DNA from: Hyphococcus aureus
GTDB lineage: Bacteria; Pseudomonadota; Alphaproteobacteria; Caulobacterales; Parvularculaceae
DNA length: 64,000 nucleotides
Assembly: GCF_042643165.1 (NCBI RefSeq)
Contig: NZ_JBHRSH010000001.1
Coordinates: forward strand, 2,108,001 to 2,172,000
Reading direction: 5' to 3'
The stretch's first letter is position 1. Each line of letters starts with the position of its first letter. Below the pieces are notes generated by a model. The model had not been told where the DNA came from. It worked only from the letters and a program-made list of their open reading frames with translations, and did not search any database. The translations under genes were made by a program, and so were the position numbers. This document shows positions 8,780-17,900 of the stretch, one piece after another.

Positions 8780-8924
8780 CCGCACCAGCAATCATGTCTC
8801 CTTCTGTTTTTCGCTGCGTTTAGCGCAGGGCGAGAGCTGCTCGCGCATTTGTGTGGAACTGCGTAGCGGTGTTTTATGTTAAATCTGAGCCCGCTGGGCG
8901 CGACTAAAAGTGGAGGGATGCTTC

Positions 8925-9371
8925 ATGAGAAAGCTTCTGTCAGTGATTGCCGGCGCCGCTCTGATGACGGGCGCCGCATGCGCCAGTCATCATGAAGGCG
9001 AGAAAGACCAGGGCCCCGATCCGCGGATCGGCGAAAAGGTTGACCGCATCTGTTTCGGCAGCACCATCAACGGATGGAAAGACCTTAAGGGGGTCGACAA
9101 TGTCGTCCTTCTCGAAAAGGGCGTGAACGACTGGTACTATACCGAGCTTTCCGGAAACTGCCGTTCGAACACGCTGCGTTCGGCGCTGAGCATCGGCCTC
9201 GACAGCAGTCCCGCAGGCGGCTGCGTCACCAAGGGCGACGTCATTATCGTCAGGGACAGCCCGGGCTTCACCAATCGCTGCTTCATCACCGGCATCTATA
9301 AATGGGATGAAGACGCCGCTCTCGATCAGGAATCACCTGAAAAAACCACCGAAGGCGATGAGGCTTATTAA
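8925..9371 (+). CDS. DUF6491-type exported protein
   Basis: This 148-residue protein has a lipoprotein-like leader ending in TGAACASHHEGE, so Cys18 or so may be lipidated. The mature part has conserved-looking cysteines (RICF, GNCRS, GGCVTKGD, NRCFI) and resembles the small DUF6491 family of unknown function. A GTG at 8910 would add five residues. The ATG at 8925 is preferred because GGAGGG precedes it by about 7 bases. It overlaps the convergent SDR gene by 4 bases. Confidence 0.7.
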   Translation: MRKLLSVIAGAALMTGAACASHHEGEKDQGPDPRIGEKVDRICFGSTINGWKDLKGVDNVVLLEKGVNDWYYTELSGNCRSNTLRSALSIGLDSSPAGGCVTKGDVIIVRDSPGFTNRCFITGIYKWDEDAALDQESPEKTTEGDEAY

Positions 9372-10240
9372 GACCGCGCTTTTGCGATTGCCTGCAATCC
9401 CTCTCGATAGGTCGGATAGGTCAATTTAAAATCGAGCGCGTCTTTCAATCGCTGATTGGAGACGCGTTTGTTGTCGGCGTAAAAACTTTTCGCCATGGGT
9501 GACATGTCTGCATCTTTGAAGGCGACCAGCGGCGGCGGTTCAACGCCTAAAAGTGTGCAGGCATAGTCAATAACGTCCTGCGGCGGCGCCGGTTCGTCGT
9601 CGGCGAGATTGTAAATGGTGTGAAGGCGCGGCTTGTCCATGCTGGCGTCTAGCGCGGCTGCGATGTCCTCCACATGCATGCGCGAGAAGACTTGCCCTTC
9701 TTTCAGGATGCGTCTGGCCTTGCCGGCGCGCACCGTATCGATCGCTGACCGGCCGGGGCCGTAAATCCCCGGCAGGCGAAAGATGACCAACGGCAGGTCA
9801 TGGGCTGACGCCAGCGCGCGCCAGCTTTGTTCGGCTTCGATGCGATGCAGGGCGCGCGGGCTTGTGGAGCGTAACTCGCTTTCTTCATTCACCCATGCGC
9901 CGTCATGATCGCCATAGACGCCATTGGTCGAAAGATAGCCGATCCAGCGAACCTGTTTGGCGTGGTCGGCAATGGCCTGTGACGCTGCGTTGAAAGCGGG
10001 ACATCCCGCTTCTCCGGGCGGCGTCGAGATCAGAATCGCGTCAACGCCATCGAGCCATAACGGGTCGAAACCGTCCCCGCGCCAGAGATGCGCCGCGACG
10101 CCCTTTTCGTTCATGGCGGCGGCTTTTTCGGGGGAGGTGGTCGTGCCCGTAATGCGCCATGCTTGCGCGCGCTTTCGCGCCGCGAAAAAGCGGGCGGTGT
10201 AGCCATATCCGAGGCAGAAAAGTTTCGGGGTGTCATTCAT
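9368..10240 (-). CDS. NAD(P)-binding SDR-family protein, YeeZ-like
   Basis: This 290-residue protein has a Rossmann-type N-terminus (KLFCLGYGYTARF), an STNGVYGDHDG segment and RLPGIYGPGRS, all typical of extended or atypical SDR epimerase-like proteins such as E. coli YeeZ. Substrate and reaction are unknown. The start is set at MNDTPKLF because the 21-residue upstream extension is not family-like. It converges on the preceding gene with a 4-base overlap and is divergent from thpR. Confidence 0.8.
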   Translation of the reverse strand: MNDTPKLFCLGYGYTARFFAARKRAQAWRITGTTTSPEKAAAMNEKGVAAHLWRGDGFDPLWLDGVDAILISTPPGEAGCPAFNAASQAIADHAKQVRWIGYLSTNGVYGDHDGAWVNEESELRSTSPRALHRIEAEQSWRALASAHDLPLVIFRLPGIYGPGRSAIDTVRAGKARRILKEGQVFSRMHVEDIAAALDASMDKPRLHTIYNLADDEPAPPQDVIDYACTLLGVEPPPLVAFKDADMSPMAKSFYADNKRVSNQRLKDALDFKLTYPTYREGLQAIAKARS

Positions 10241-10314
10241 ATTTATGCGTTGAATATTCGACTTCAATTCGAAAGCTGCTATGCGGGGGCATACTAAACC
10301 CAACTTGCTTCATC

Positions 10315-10857
10315 ATGCACCGTCTGTTTGTCGCCCTTTCCCTGCCTGAGATCGTCGCCGATGCGCTCACCACGCTGCAATATGGCGTTGAGGGTGCGCG
10401 CTGGCGCCCGGTTGAGAATTTTCATCTGACGCTGGCCTTTATCGGCGAGACGGACCGGCACGGATTTGACGCCGCAATCGACGCCCTGTCGGAGATTGAT
10501 GCGCCGTCTTTTGAATTGCGTCTTTCAGGGATTGGAACCTTTGGCGACAAGAAACCTCATTCCCTGTGGGCGGGCGCCGACGCTGCGCCGGCGCTTTTGC
10601 ATTTGCAGGCGAAGGTTGAGACCGCGCTGCGGCGCGCTGGGTTCGATCTTGAGAAGCGTAAATTCAAACCCCATGTGACCCTTGCTTATTTGAAGGGGAC
10701 AACGCTGCATGAGGCGGAAAGTTACGCCGCCCAGCACGGATTGTTTTCCTGCGGGCCGTTTCCGGTGGAAGACTTTCACCTTTATTCTTCGAAGCTCGGC
10801 AACACGACCAGCGTTTACGAGATTGAAGCGAGCTACGCGCTTTCATCTTCGAGGTGA
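10315..10857 (+). CDS. thpR: RNA 2',3'-cyclic phosphodiesterase
   Basis: This 180-residue 2H-phosphoesterase has the two catalytic tetrapeptides, HLTL (His37/Thr39) and HVTL (His120/Thr122), in the usual arrangement, with MHRLFVALSLP at the start. The family opens or ligates 2',3'-cyclic phosphate or 2'-5' RNA ends in the cytoplasm. The ATG is internal to a longer frame, but homologues begin here. Its 3' end overlaps the opposite-strand phosphatase gene by 25 bases. Confidence 0.92.
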   Translation: MHRLFVALSLPEIVADALTTLQYGVEGARWRPVENFHLTLAFIGETDRHGFDAAIDALSEIDAPSFELRLSGIGTFGDKKPHSLWAGADAAPALLHLQAKVETALRRAGFDLEKRKFKPHVTLAYLKGTTLHEAESYAAQHGLFSCGPFPVEDFHLYSSKLGNTTSVYEIEASYALSSSR

Positions 10858-11297
10858 TTGAGCAAACCCTCGGCACCAAGTTCAATAAGATCAAGGACGC
10901 GCTCGAAGCCGTCTGTTCCGCCATAATAGGGATCGGGCGTTTCGCGGGTCGCGCAATCGGCAAAATCCAGAAACAGCCTGATGTCACAGGTGCGGTTTGG
11001 CGGCGCCTGTTCGAGCAAGTCCGAGAAGTTCGACAGGTCCATCGCCAGCAAATAATCGAACTGATAAAAGTCTGACAGATCGACCTGCCGCGCGCGCTGA
11101 TAGGATAGATCGATCCCGCGTTTCGCCGCGGCCGCCGTCATGCGCGCATCGGGCGGGTCGCCCGCATGCCAGCCCCCGGTGCCGGCGCTATCGATGGTGA
11201 CGTCGATTCCGCGCTCTTTGGCCATGGCGCGCAAGACGCCCTCCGCTGCGGGTGAGCGGCAGATATTGCCAAGACAGACAAACAGGACGTTTTTCAT
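10833..11297 (-). CDS. low-molecular-weight protein-tyrosine phosphatase
   Basis: This 154-residue protein has the P-loop CLGNICRS at residues 8-15 (nucleophile Cys8, Arg14) and the general-acid loop DPYYGG near 120. Both are diagnostic of the LMW-PTP family, which removes phosphate from tyrosine through a cysteinyl intermediate. No tyrosine kinase or exopolysaccharide gene is near, so its target is open; a role separate from capsule control is possible. It ends inside thpR. Confidence 0.92.
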   Translation of the reverse strand: MKNVLFVCLGNICRSPAAEGVLRAMAKERGIDVTIDSAGTGGWHAGDPPDARMTAAAAKRGIDLSYQRARQVDLSDFYQFDYLLAMDLSNFSDLLEQAPPNRTCDIRLFLDFADCATRETPDPYYGGTDGFERVLDLIELGAEGLLNHLEDESA

Positions 11298-11406
11298 GTC
11301 ACGTTTTCGCGTGGGGGTTGCCCGGAGCCTTAAACATGGGAGAGTGATCCCCTAAATCGACCGGGCGCGCAACTGGCGCCCGGCTCATCATTCAGGACAT
11401 TGCCCC

Positions 11407-11934
11407 ATGACAACGACAATTTCGTCTTCTGTTCTCCCCGCCGTCGACAATATGCTTATCTCGCTGGACCATATTCTCGTTAAGGCCGCAGAACGTTGCG
11501 AGAAGACAAAAGTGGAAGAAAGCGTTTATCTGGGCTGGCGCATGGCGCCGGACATGCACCCGCTGGCGACGCAGGTCCGGTTCGCCACGGAAATTCCGGC
11601 GCGCGGCCTGTCGCGTCTCGCCGGCGCTGACATTCCGAGCTTTCCCGATGACGAGAAAACCATCGCCGAGTTGCGCGCGCGCATTGAACGCGCCGGCGCC
11701 ATTGTCAAAGCGCTCGATACAACCGCGCTCGACGCCGACCCGAAGGCGGACATTACTGTGCCCATGGGACCGGACCGGAAAGTCACCATGCCGCGCGAAG
11801 CGTTCGCGCAGGAATGGATCATGCCCAATCTCTATTTTCATGCGACCAGCACCTATCTGATCCTGCGTCATCTGGGACTGGATATCGGCAAGAGAGATTT
11901 CCTGATCGGCCTTGCACGCTATTTCGGCGAATAG
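11407..11934 (+). CDS. DUF1993 protein (DinB-like helical bundle)
   Basis: This 175-residue protein shows the DUF1993 pattern: a first helix followed by SVYLGWRMAPDMHPLATQV, and a C-terminal YFHATSTYLILRHLGLDIGKRDFL. The family is predicted to adopt a DinB-like four-helix fold; no reaction is established. It is followed after 3 bases by the sirtuin gene, so the two are probably co-transcribed and translationally coupled. Confidence 0.85.
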   Translation: MTTTISSSVLPAVDNMLISLDHILVKAAERCEKTKVEESVYLGWRMAPDMHPLATQVRFATEIPARGLSRLAGADIPSFPDDEKTIAELRARIERAGAIVKALDTTALDADPKADITVPMGPDRKVTMPREAFAQEWIMPNLYFHATSTYLILRHLGLDIGKRDFLIGLARYFGE

Positions 11935-11937
11935 ATA

Positions 11938-12654
11938 TTGCGAGCGCCCAAAGACATTGTCGTGCTTACCGGTTCTGGCGTCTCGGCGGAGTCCGGTGTT
12001 GCAACCTTTCGCGACGCAGACGGCATATGGGCGAAATATGATTACAGGGAGGTGGCGACGCCGGAAGGCTTCGCCGCCACTCCCGACCTGGTGCATGAGT
12101 TTTATAATATGCGGCGCACAGCCATAGCGGCGGTGAACCCCAACGCCGCGCACATGGCGCTCGCGAAACTGGAGCAAGCGTTGGCGGAACGCGGCGGGCG
12201 CCTGACGCTGGTCACGCAGAATGTGGACAATCTGCATGAGCGGGCCGGATCAAAAAACATCCTGCATATGCATGGCGAACTTAATAAAGCTGAATGCGCT
12301 TCCTGCGCCGCTGTGATTGAGTGCGCGGAAGACCTTTCCATCGATATTGTGTGCGCGTCATGCAATCGCGCCGGGGGCATGCGGCCCCATGTGGTTTGGT
12401 TCGGCGAGACGCCTCGCCATGTGGAGGAGACGGCGGACGCAATCATGGGCGCTGACCTGTTTGTCTCAATCGGCACATCGGGCTCGGTCTATCCTGCGGC
12501 GGGATTTGTCGCCGAGGCGCACGCGCTTGGCGTTCCAACGATGGAGCTTAATCTTGAGCCCTCCTTAAACGCGGATCTCTTCACTACGGGCCGATACGGC
12601 CTCGCGACGGAGGTCGTGCCAGGCTGGGTGGAAGAGGTTCTTGCGGCGAGCTGA
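11938..12654 (+). CDS. cobB: NAD-dependent protein deacylase, sirtuin (CobB type)
   Basis: This 238-residue Sir2 enzyme removes acyl groups from lysine, consuming NAD. It shows GSGVSAESGVATFRD, TQNVDNLHERAG, HMHGEL with the catalytic His, and two CxxC zinc pairs (CASC, CASC). The Tyr and Arg of FYNMRR fit the class III motif linked to desuccinylation. It starts with TTG at 11938, three bases after the previous stop; no ATG at a sensible place was found. Confidence 0.93.
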   Translation: MRAPKDIVVLTGSGVSAESGVATFRDADGIWAKYDYREVATPEGFAATPDLVHEFYNMRRTAIAAVNPNAAHMALAKLEQALAERGGRLTLVTQNVDNLHERAGSKNILHMHGELNKAECASCAAVIECAEDLSIDIVCASCNRAGGMRPHVVWFGETPRHVEETADAIMGADLFVSIGTSGSVYPAAGFVAEAHALGVPTMELNLEPSLNADLFTTGRYGLATEVVPGWVEEVLAAS

Positions 12655-12759
12655 GGCCTTTACGCCGCAGGGAGCGCTTCTCGCGCCCTGTTAGGGTTGT
12701 CGCGCGCGGCCTCAACGCCTTAGGCTGATCCTTTCGAGGGAATCATCCGGGGTTATTCA

Positions 12760-15700
12760 ATGAATAAGAAGATCTGGCTGTTTACAGCCGTTGCGCTCGC
12801 GCCTTTTGCTGTCGCCGCACAGGATGCGGAGGGAGAAGATAAGAAAGAGGAGAAGTGGGACGTTTCGGCGCCGCCTCTGCCGACGCGCGATGTCAGTCTT
12901 GATGTGCGCGAAGGCACCTGGATGAGCCTTGATGTCAGCCCCGACGGGCGGACCATCGCCTTCGACCTTCTCGGCGATATTTACACCATTCCCATGGCGG
13001 GCGGTGAGGCGCGCAACATCGCCAGCGGTCTTGCCTGGGATATGCAGCCGCGCTTTTCACCGGATGGAAAGAAGATTGCGTTTACGTCGGATCGCGGCGG
13101 CGGCGACAATATCTGGATTATGGATGTCGACGGCGGCGACAAGCGCGCCGTGACAAAGGAGAAGTTCCGTCTCCTGAATAATGCGACCTGGTCGGCGGAC
13201 GGACAATATCTAGCAGCGCGCAAGCATTATACAACGCAACGCTCGGCCGGTGTCGGTGAAATCTGGCTGTACCATATCTCCGGCGGCGAAGGTGTGCCGC
13301 TGGTGAAAAAGCCGAGCGAGACTCACCAGAAAGAACTTGGCGAGCCGATTTTCTCCGCTGACGGGAATTATGTTTATTATTCGCAAAACATTACGCCCGG
13401 ATCGACTTTTATCTACGCGCAGGATTCCAACGGCGATCTTTTCCATATCAACCGCTATGAAATGGCGACTGGCGAGATAACGACCGCTGTGGCGGGGCTC
13501 GGCGGCGCCGTTCGCGCCGCGCCGTCGCCGGATGGGAAATCCATCGCTTTTGTGCGCCGCGAGCGCGCCAAGTCGAAGCTCTATGTGAAAGACCTGACCT
13601 CGGGCGTTGAGCGCAAAATCTATGATGACCTCGATCAGGACATGCAGGAGACCTGGGCGGTGCAGGGCGCCTATCCCAATATGGACTGGATGCCGGATTC
13701 CAAAGGTCTCGTTTTCTGGTCGGGCGGCAAGATTAATCGCATCAATGTCGCCACAGGCGCCGTCACGGAAATTCCTTTCCACGTTTCAGATACGCGCGCG
13801 GTCATCGACCCGCCGCGCCCGCAAGTGGAGGTGGCGCCGGACACGTTCAAAACGCACATGCCGCGCTTCACGGCGGTGTCGCCTGACGGCAAGCGCGCCG
13901 TGTTTGAATCGCTCGGCAAACTTTATGTGAAAAACCTGCCGAATGGGGCGCCGCGCCGTCTCACCAATTCGCGCGACGGGTTCGAGCTGTTTCCGTCATG
14001 GTCCTATGACAGCTCGCGCATCGCCTATGTGTCGTGGTCCGATGATGATCTCGGCGCCATCCGAGTCACTAGCGCCGGCGGCGGCGCGGGCCGCGTCGTA
14101 ACGCGCGAGCCCGGTCACTATCGCCGGCCGCGTTTTTCACCGGACGGAAAGACCATCGTTTTTGAAAAAGGCGAGGGCGGTTATCTGACCAAAAAAGAAT
14201 GGTCCGAGGCGCCAGGGATTTATACGGTTCCCGCTGGCGGCGGTGCGATGACAAAAGTGACCGATGACGGGTCGAACCCGCATTTCGCTGACGCCAATGA
14301 CCGGATTTTAATGACAAAGTTTGACGGCGACAAGGGCATGCTTGTCAGCGTCAATCTCAATGGCAATGAAGAGCGCACACATGCCGCCGGTGATTTGATC
14401 AACGAGTTCGAGGCGTCGCGGGACGGCAAATATCTCGCCTTTACCGAGAACTACAGCGCCTTCGTGATGCCGATGACGCCGGGCCCGCAGGAAGTCGGCG
14501 CCGGCCGGTCGGCGTCCGCCCTGCCGGTGACGAAGGCGAGCGGCGACGGCGCCACCTATATCAACTGGTCGCGCGGCGCCCTGAACTGGACATTGGGCCC
14601 GACGCTTTATTCGGCCACAGTCGAAGATCTCACGCCAGCGGCGCCGAAAGGCGAAGATGACGAAGATGCGCCAGCCTATGAGGCGCCGACTGACGGCGTT
14701 GACCTGACCATGACGTTTACGGCGGATAAGCCGTCGGGAACCGTGGCGCTGGTCGGCGCGCGCATCATCACCATGGCGGATGAAGATGGCGGCGTTATCG
14801 AGAACGGCGTCATTCTGGTGGAGAATAACCGCATCGCTGCAATCGGTTCTGCGGCGGCGATGACCTATCCCGCCGGCACGCCGTCGGTCGATCTGTCCGG
14901 AAAGACCATCATTCCGGGTCTTATCGATGCGCACGCCCACGGACCGCAGGGAACCGATGACATCATCCCGGAACAGAACTGGTCGGTGATGGCGCATCTG
15001 GCGCTGGGCGTCACGACGATCCATGACCCATCCAGTCAGGCGAGCCACATTTTCTCCGCATCGGAATATCAGCGGGCGGGAGAGATCCTGGCGCCGCGCA
15101 TTTATTCCACGGGTGAAGTTGTCTATGGCGCGAAGGCGCCGAGCGTCTACGCTGTGATCGACAGCTATGACGATGCGCTCGCCCATGTGCGTCGCCTGAA
15201 AAGTCAGGGTGCGCACTCCATCAAAAATTACAACCAGCCCCGGCGCGAGCAGCGCCAGCAGGTTGCGATCGCCGCCAGCAATGAAAACATCAATGTCGTG
15301 CCGGAGGGTGGTTCGCTCTTCCATATGGACATGTCGCTGATCGCCGACGGCAACACCACCATTGAACACAATGTCCCGGTGGCGATGCTTTACGAAGATG
15401 TGTTGAGCTTCTGGGAGCAGACAAAAGTCGCCTATACGCCGACGCTCGTCGTCACCTATGGCGGGCCGGCGGGCGATCCTTACTGGCGTCAGGCGATGGA
15501 TGTCTGGCTGCATCCGATTCTGTCGAAACATGCGCCGACCGGTTTTCTGGCTGCGGGCTCCGCGCGCCGCGAGAAAGCGCCTGAAGAAGACTATGTGGAT
15601 CAGGTCAGCGCCAAAACGGCGAAAATGCTCGCTGATCGCGGCGTCATGGTGTCCATCGGCGCCCATGGCCAGGAAGAGGGGCTCGCCTCGCATTGGGAGA

Positions 15701-15975
15701 TGTGGTCCTTCGCACGCGGCGGCATGAGCCCGCTTGAGGCTCTCAAAACCGCGACGATCACACCGGCGAAGGTGCTGGGCTTCTCAAAAGACCTTGGTTC
15801 GCTCGAAGCGGGCAAGCTTGCTGACCTCGTCATTCTCGACGCCAATCCGCTCGAGGACATTCAAAACACTGACGATATCAGCCAGGTGATGCTGAACGGA
15901 CGGCTATATGATGCGGCGACGCTCAATGAAAATGTGACCGGAGAGCGCCGCCGGAAGTCTTATTGGTGGGAATAA
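12760..15975 (+). CDS. exported amidohydrolase with N-terminal TolB/PD40 beta-propeller
   Basis: This 1,071-residue protein has a signal peptide (about 1-20). A propeller of PD40/TolB-like repeats follows (about 45-600; repeated SPDGK phrases such as FSPDGKKIAFTSDRGG), then an amidohydrolase domain (about 660-1,060). Metal-ligand motif HAH is at 725-727, and the domain ends with LGSLEAGKLADLVILDANP. Such enzymes act in the periplasm on peptide- or imide-like substrates; the exact substrate is unknown. Only 18 bases separate it from the lipoprotein amidase, so joint degradation of an amide compound is plausible. Confidence 0.88.
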   Translation: MNKKIWLFTAVALAPFAVAAQDAEGEDKKEEKWDVSAPPLPTRDVSLDVREGTWMSLDVSPDGRTIAFDLLGDIYTIPMAGGEARNIASGLAWDMQPRFSPDGKKIAFTSDRGGGDNIWIMDVDGGDKRAVTKEKFRLLNNATWSADGQYLAARKHYTTQRSAGVGEIWLYHISGGEGVPLVKKPSETHQKELGEPIFSADGNYVYYSQNITPGSTFIYAQDSNGDLFHINRYEMATGEITTAVAGLGGAVRAAPSPDGKSIAFVRRERAKSKLYVKDLTSGVERKIYDDLDQDMQETWAVQGAYPNMDWMPDSKGLVFWSGGKINRINVATGAVTEIPFHVSDTRAVIDPPRPQVEVAPDTFKTHMPRFTAVSPDGKRAVFESLGKLYVKNLPNGAPRRLTNSRDGFELFPSWSYDSSRIAYVSWSDDDLGAIRVTSAGGGAGRVVTREPGHYRRPRFSPDGKTIVFEKGEGGYLTKKEWSEAPGIYTVPAGGGAMTKVTDDGSNPHFADANDRILMTKFDGDKGMLVSVNLNGNEERTHAAGDLINEFEASRDGKYLAFTENYSAFVMPMTPGPQEVGAGRSASALPVTKASGDGATYINWSRGALNWTLGPTLYSATVEDLTPAAPKGEDDEDAPAYEAPTDGVDLTMTFTADKPSGTVALVGARIITMADEDGGVIENGVILVENNRIAAIGSAAAMTYPAGTPSVDLSGKTIIPGLIDAHAHGPQGTDDIIPEQNWSVMAHLALGVTTIHDPSSQASHIFSASEYQRAGEILAPRIYSTGEVVYGAKAPSVYAVIDSYDDALAHVRRLKSQGAHSIKNYNQPRREQRQQVAIAASNENINVVPEGGSLFHMDMSLIADGNTTIEHNVPVAMLYEDVLSFWEQTKVAYTPTLVVTYGGPAGDPYWRQAMDVWLHPILSKHAPTGFLAAGSARREKAPEEDYVDQVSAKTAKMLADRGVMVSIGAHGQEEGLASHWEMWSFARGGMSPLEALKTATITPAKVLGFSKDLGSLEAGKLADLVILDANPLEDIQNTDDISQVMLNGRLYDAATLNENVTGERRRKSYWWE

Positions 15976-15993
15976 ACAAAAAGGGGCCAACCA

Positions 15994-17637
15994 ATGAGGA
16001 CTATATTGACCTGCGCCGTCTCGGCGCTGGCGCTTGCCGCCTGTTCGCAGGAAACCGCCCAGTCGCCAGTGGAATTGGCTGGACAACGAACTGCGAAGGA
16101 GGCCGCGCCTGAAAGTTACGCAGCGGAAGGTCTTGTTGCGATGACGCTTCCTGAACTCGCCGCCGCGATAAAGGCTGGCGATGTGAGTTCGGAAGAAGCG
16201 ACGAAAGCGTACATCGCCCGCATAGAAGCGGTCGATTGGGCCGGTCCGACATTGCAAAGCGTGCTGGCGCTCAATCCGAATGCGCTGGAGGATGCGCGCG
16301 CAGCCGACGCGAAAAAACAGGCGGGCGAAAAGCTGGGGGCGCTGCATGGCGTGCCGGTGCTGTTGAAAGACAATATTGAGACCGCCGATCCGATGGCGAC
16401 GACCGCCGGCGCCTTGGCGCTCAAAGATAATGTGACAGGCCGCGACTCACCGCTCGCCGCTGGCTTGCGCGCTGAAGGCGCCATCATTCTCGGCAAGACC
16501 AATCTGAGCCAGTGGGCGAATTTCCGCTCGCGCCATTCCATGAGCGGCTGGTCGGCGCTGGGCGGGCAGGTGAAGAACCCGCATATGCTCGACCGCAATC
16601 CTTGCGGCTCCAGTTCGGGGTCAGGCGCGGCCATCGCCGCGTCGCTCGGCGCGGGCGCCGTCGGCACTGAGACCAATGGCTCGATTATCTGTCCGTCTTC
16701 CATAAATGGCGTCGTCGGCTTCAAACCGACAGTCGGACTTGTCTCCCAGCAATATATCGTGCCGATCTCGCCGTCGCAGGATACGGCCGGTCCCATGACG
16801 AAAACGGTGACAGGCGCCGCGATGATGCTCAACGCCATGGCTGACGGGGAGGCTGCGGTCGATTATGTCGCCGCCCTCGATTTGCAGTCCCTGAACGGAT
16901 TGCGGATCGGGGTCTTGCGTTATGCGCAAGGCGACAACGGGGAGGTTATCGAACTGTTCAACGCTGCGCTCGATGCGATGGAGGCGGGTGGCGCCATATT
17001 GGTCGATATCGACGCGTTCGAACCGGCGACAGAGAATAGCGGGCCGAAAAGCCGTACGGTGCTGTATTATGAATTCAAGTCTTCGCTCAACGCATATCTC
17101 GCCGACGCCGCGCCGGCGGTGACGGCGCGCACGCTCGACGATCTCATCGCCTTCAATGAAGCGCATGCGGATGTGGAGCTGGCGCTGTTCGATCAGAGCA
17201 TCTTTGAAGCGTCGGCGGAAAAGGGCGGTCTTGACGATCCGGAATATATTTCCGCTCGTGACGATGTTCAAAGAGCGTCCGGTCCGGACGGCATCGATGC
17301 GATGCTGGCGCAATATGACGTTGACATTCTTGTCTCGCCGTCGCGGCCGCCGTCGCCGCGCGTTGATCCGATTAATGGCGATGTCTGGCCCGGCGGCGTC
17401 GGGGCCGGAACGCTCGCCGCGATCGCCGGCTATCCGCATCTGACCGTGCCCATGGGCACGGTGCGCGGCGTTCCCGTCGGGTTTTCCATTATCGGCGCCA
17501 AAGACAGCGATGCAGCCGTGCTGTCCTACGGCTATGCGTTTGAGCAAAAGACGCTGGCGCGGGCCGAACCTCAATATCTGTCAAATGCGCAGGCGCTTCC
17601 TGACATTGCGGCGGCGATGAAACGAAAGATGGATTGA
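15994..17637 (+). CDS. lipoprotein amidase of the amidase-signature family
   Basis: This 547-residue protein has a lipobox (ALAACSQE, Cys17), so it is probably anchored in the envelope. The catalytic triad of the signature family is visible: Lys125 in LLKDNIET, the Gly/Ser-rich loop GSSSGSG (205-211) and nucleophile Ser230 in TETNGSI. It hydrolyses an amide bond; the substrate is unknown. It is not GatA, because it is exported and no gatB/gatC is near. It follows the amidohydrolase by 18 bases. Confidence 0.9.
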   Translation: MRTILTCAVSALALAACSQETAQSPVELAGQRTAKEAAPESYAAEGLVAMTLPELAAAIKAGDVSSEEATKAYIARIEAVDWAGPTLQSVLALNPNALEDARAADAKKQAGEKLGALHGVPVLLKDNIETADPMATTAGALALKDNVTGRDSPLAAGLRAEGAIILGKTNLSQWANFRSRHSMSGWSALGGQVKNPHMLDRNPCGSSSGSGAAIAASLGAGAVGTETNGSIICPSSINGVVGFKPTVGLVSQQYIVPISPSQDTAGPMTKTVTGAAMMLNAMADGEAAVDYVAALDLQSLNGLRIGVLRYAQGDNGEVIELFNAALDAMEAGGAILVDIDAFEPATENSGPKSRTVLYYEFKSSLNAYLADAAPAVTARTLDDLIAFNEAHADVELALFDQSIFEASAEKGGLDDPEYISARDDVQRASGPDGIDAMLAQYDVDILVSPSRPPSPRVDPINGDVWPGGVGAGTLAAIAGYPHLTVPMGTVRGVPVGFSIIGAKDSDAAVLSYGYAFEQKTLARAEPQYLSNAQALPDIAAAMKRKMD

Positions 17638-17891
17638 TGAGCGAAATCGCGTTTTCAAAAGAAGAACGCGAAGAGATTGTTGCGGCGATCCAGATCTATC
17701 TCCGCGATGAGCTTGAGTTGGATGCCAGCGCCTTTGACGCTGGTTTCCTGCTCGATTTTTTTACGGAGAAAATCGGCGGCGCCTATTACAATCGTGGCCT
17801 TTACTATGCGCAGGCGCTGCTTTCGAAACGCATGGACGACATCGGCGAGGCTATTGTCGGACTGGAAAAGCCCGTCGACTTCCGCAAATAA
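17637..17891 (+). CDS. DUF2164 protein
   Basis: This 84-residue cytoplasmic protein has the typical DUF2164 pattern (FSKEEREEIVAAIQIYL near the start, DFFTEKIGGAYYNRGLYYAQ in the middle). Function is unknown. Its ATG shares one base with the amidase stop (TGATG), so the two are translationally coupled. It ends 10 bases before the convergent secA stop, with no terminator hairpin visible between them. Confidence 0.85.
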   Translation: MSEIAFSKEEREEIVAAIQIYLRDELELDASAFDAGFLLDFFTEKIGGAYYNRGLYYAQALLSKRMDDIGEAIVGLEKPVDFRK

Positions 17892-17900
17892 GGCGCGCGC

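Noticed and set aside
10833..10857. Frameshift suspected because thpR and the phosphatase overlap
   Set aside because: Both proteins have normal length and motifs; a 25-base convergent overlap is acceptable.
14308..15693. Minus 461-codon ORF
   Set aside because: It is antisense to the amidohydrolase domain, with no motif and shadow-frame composition.
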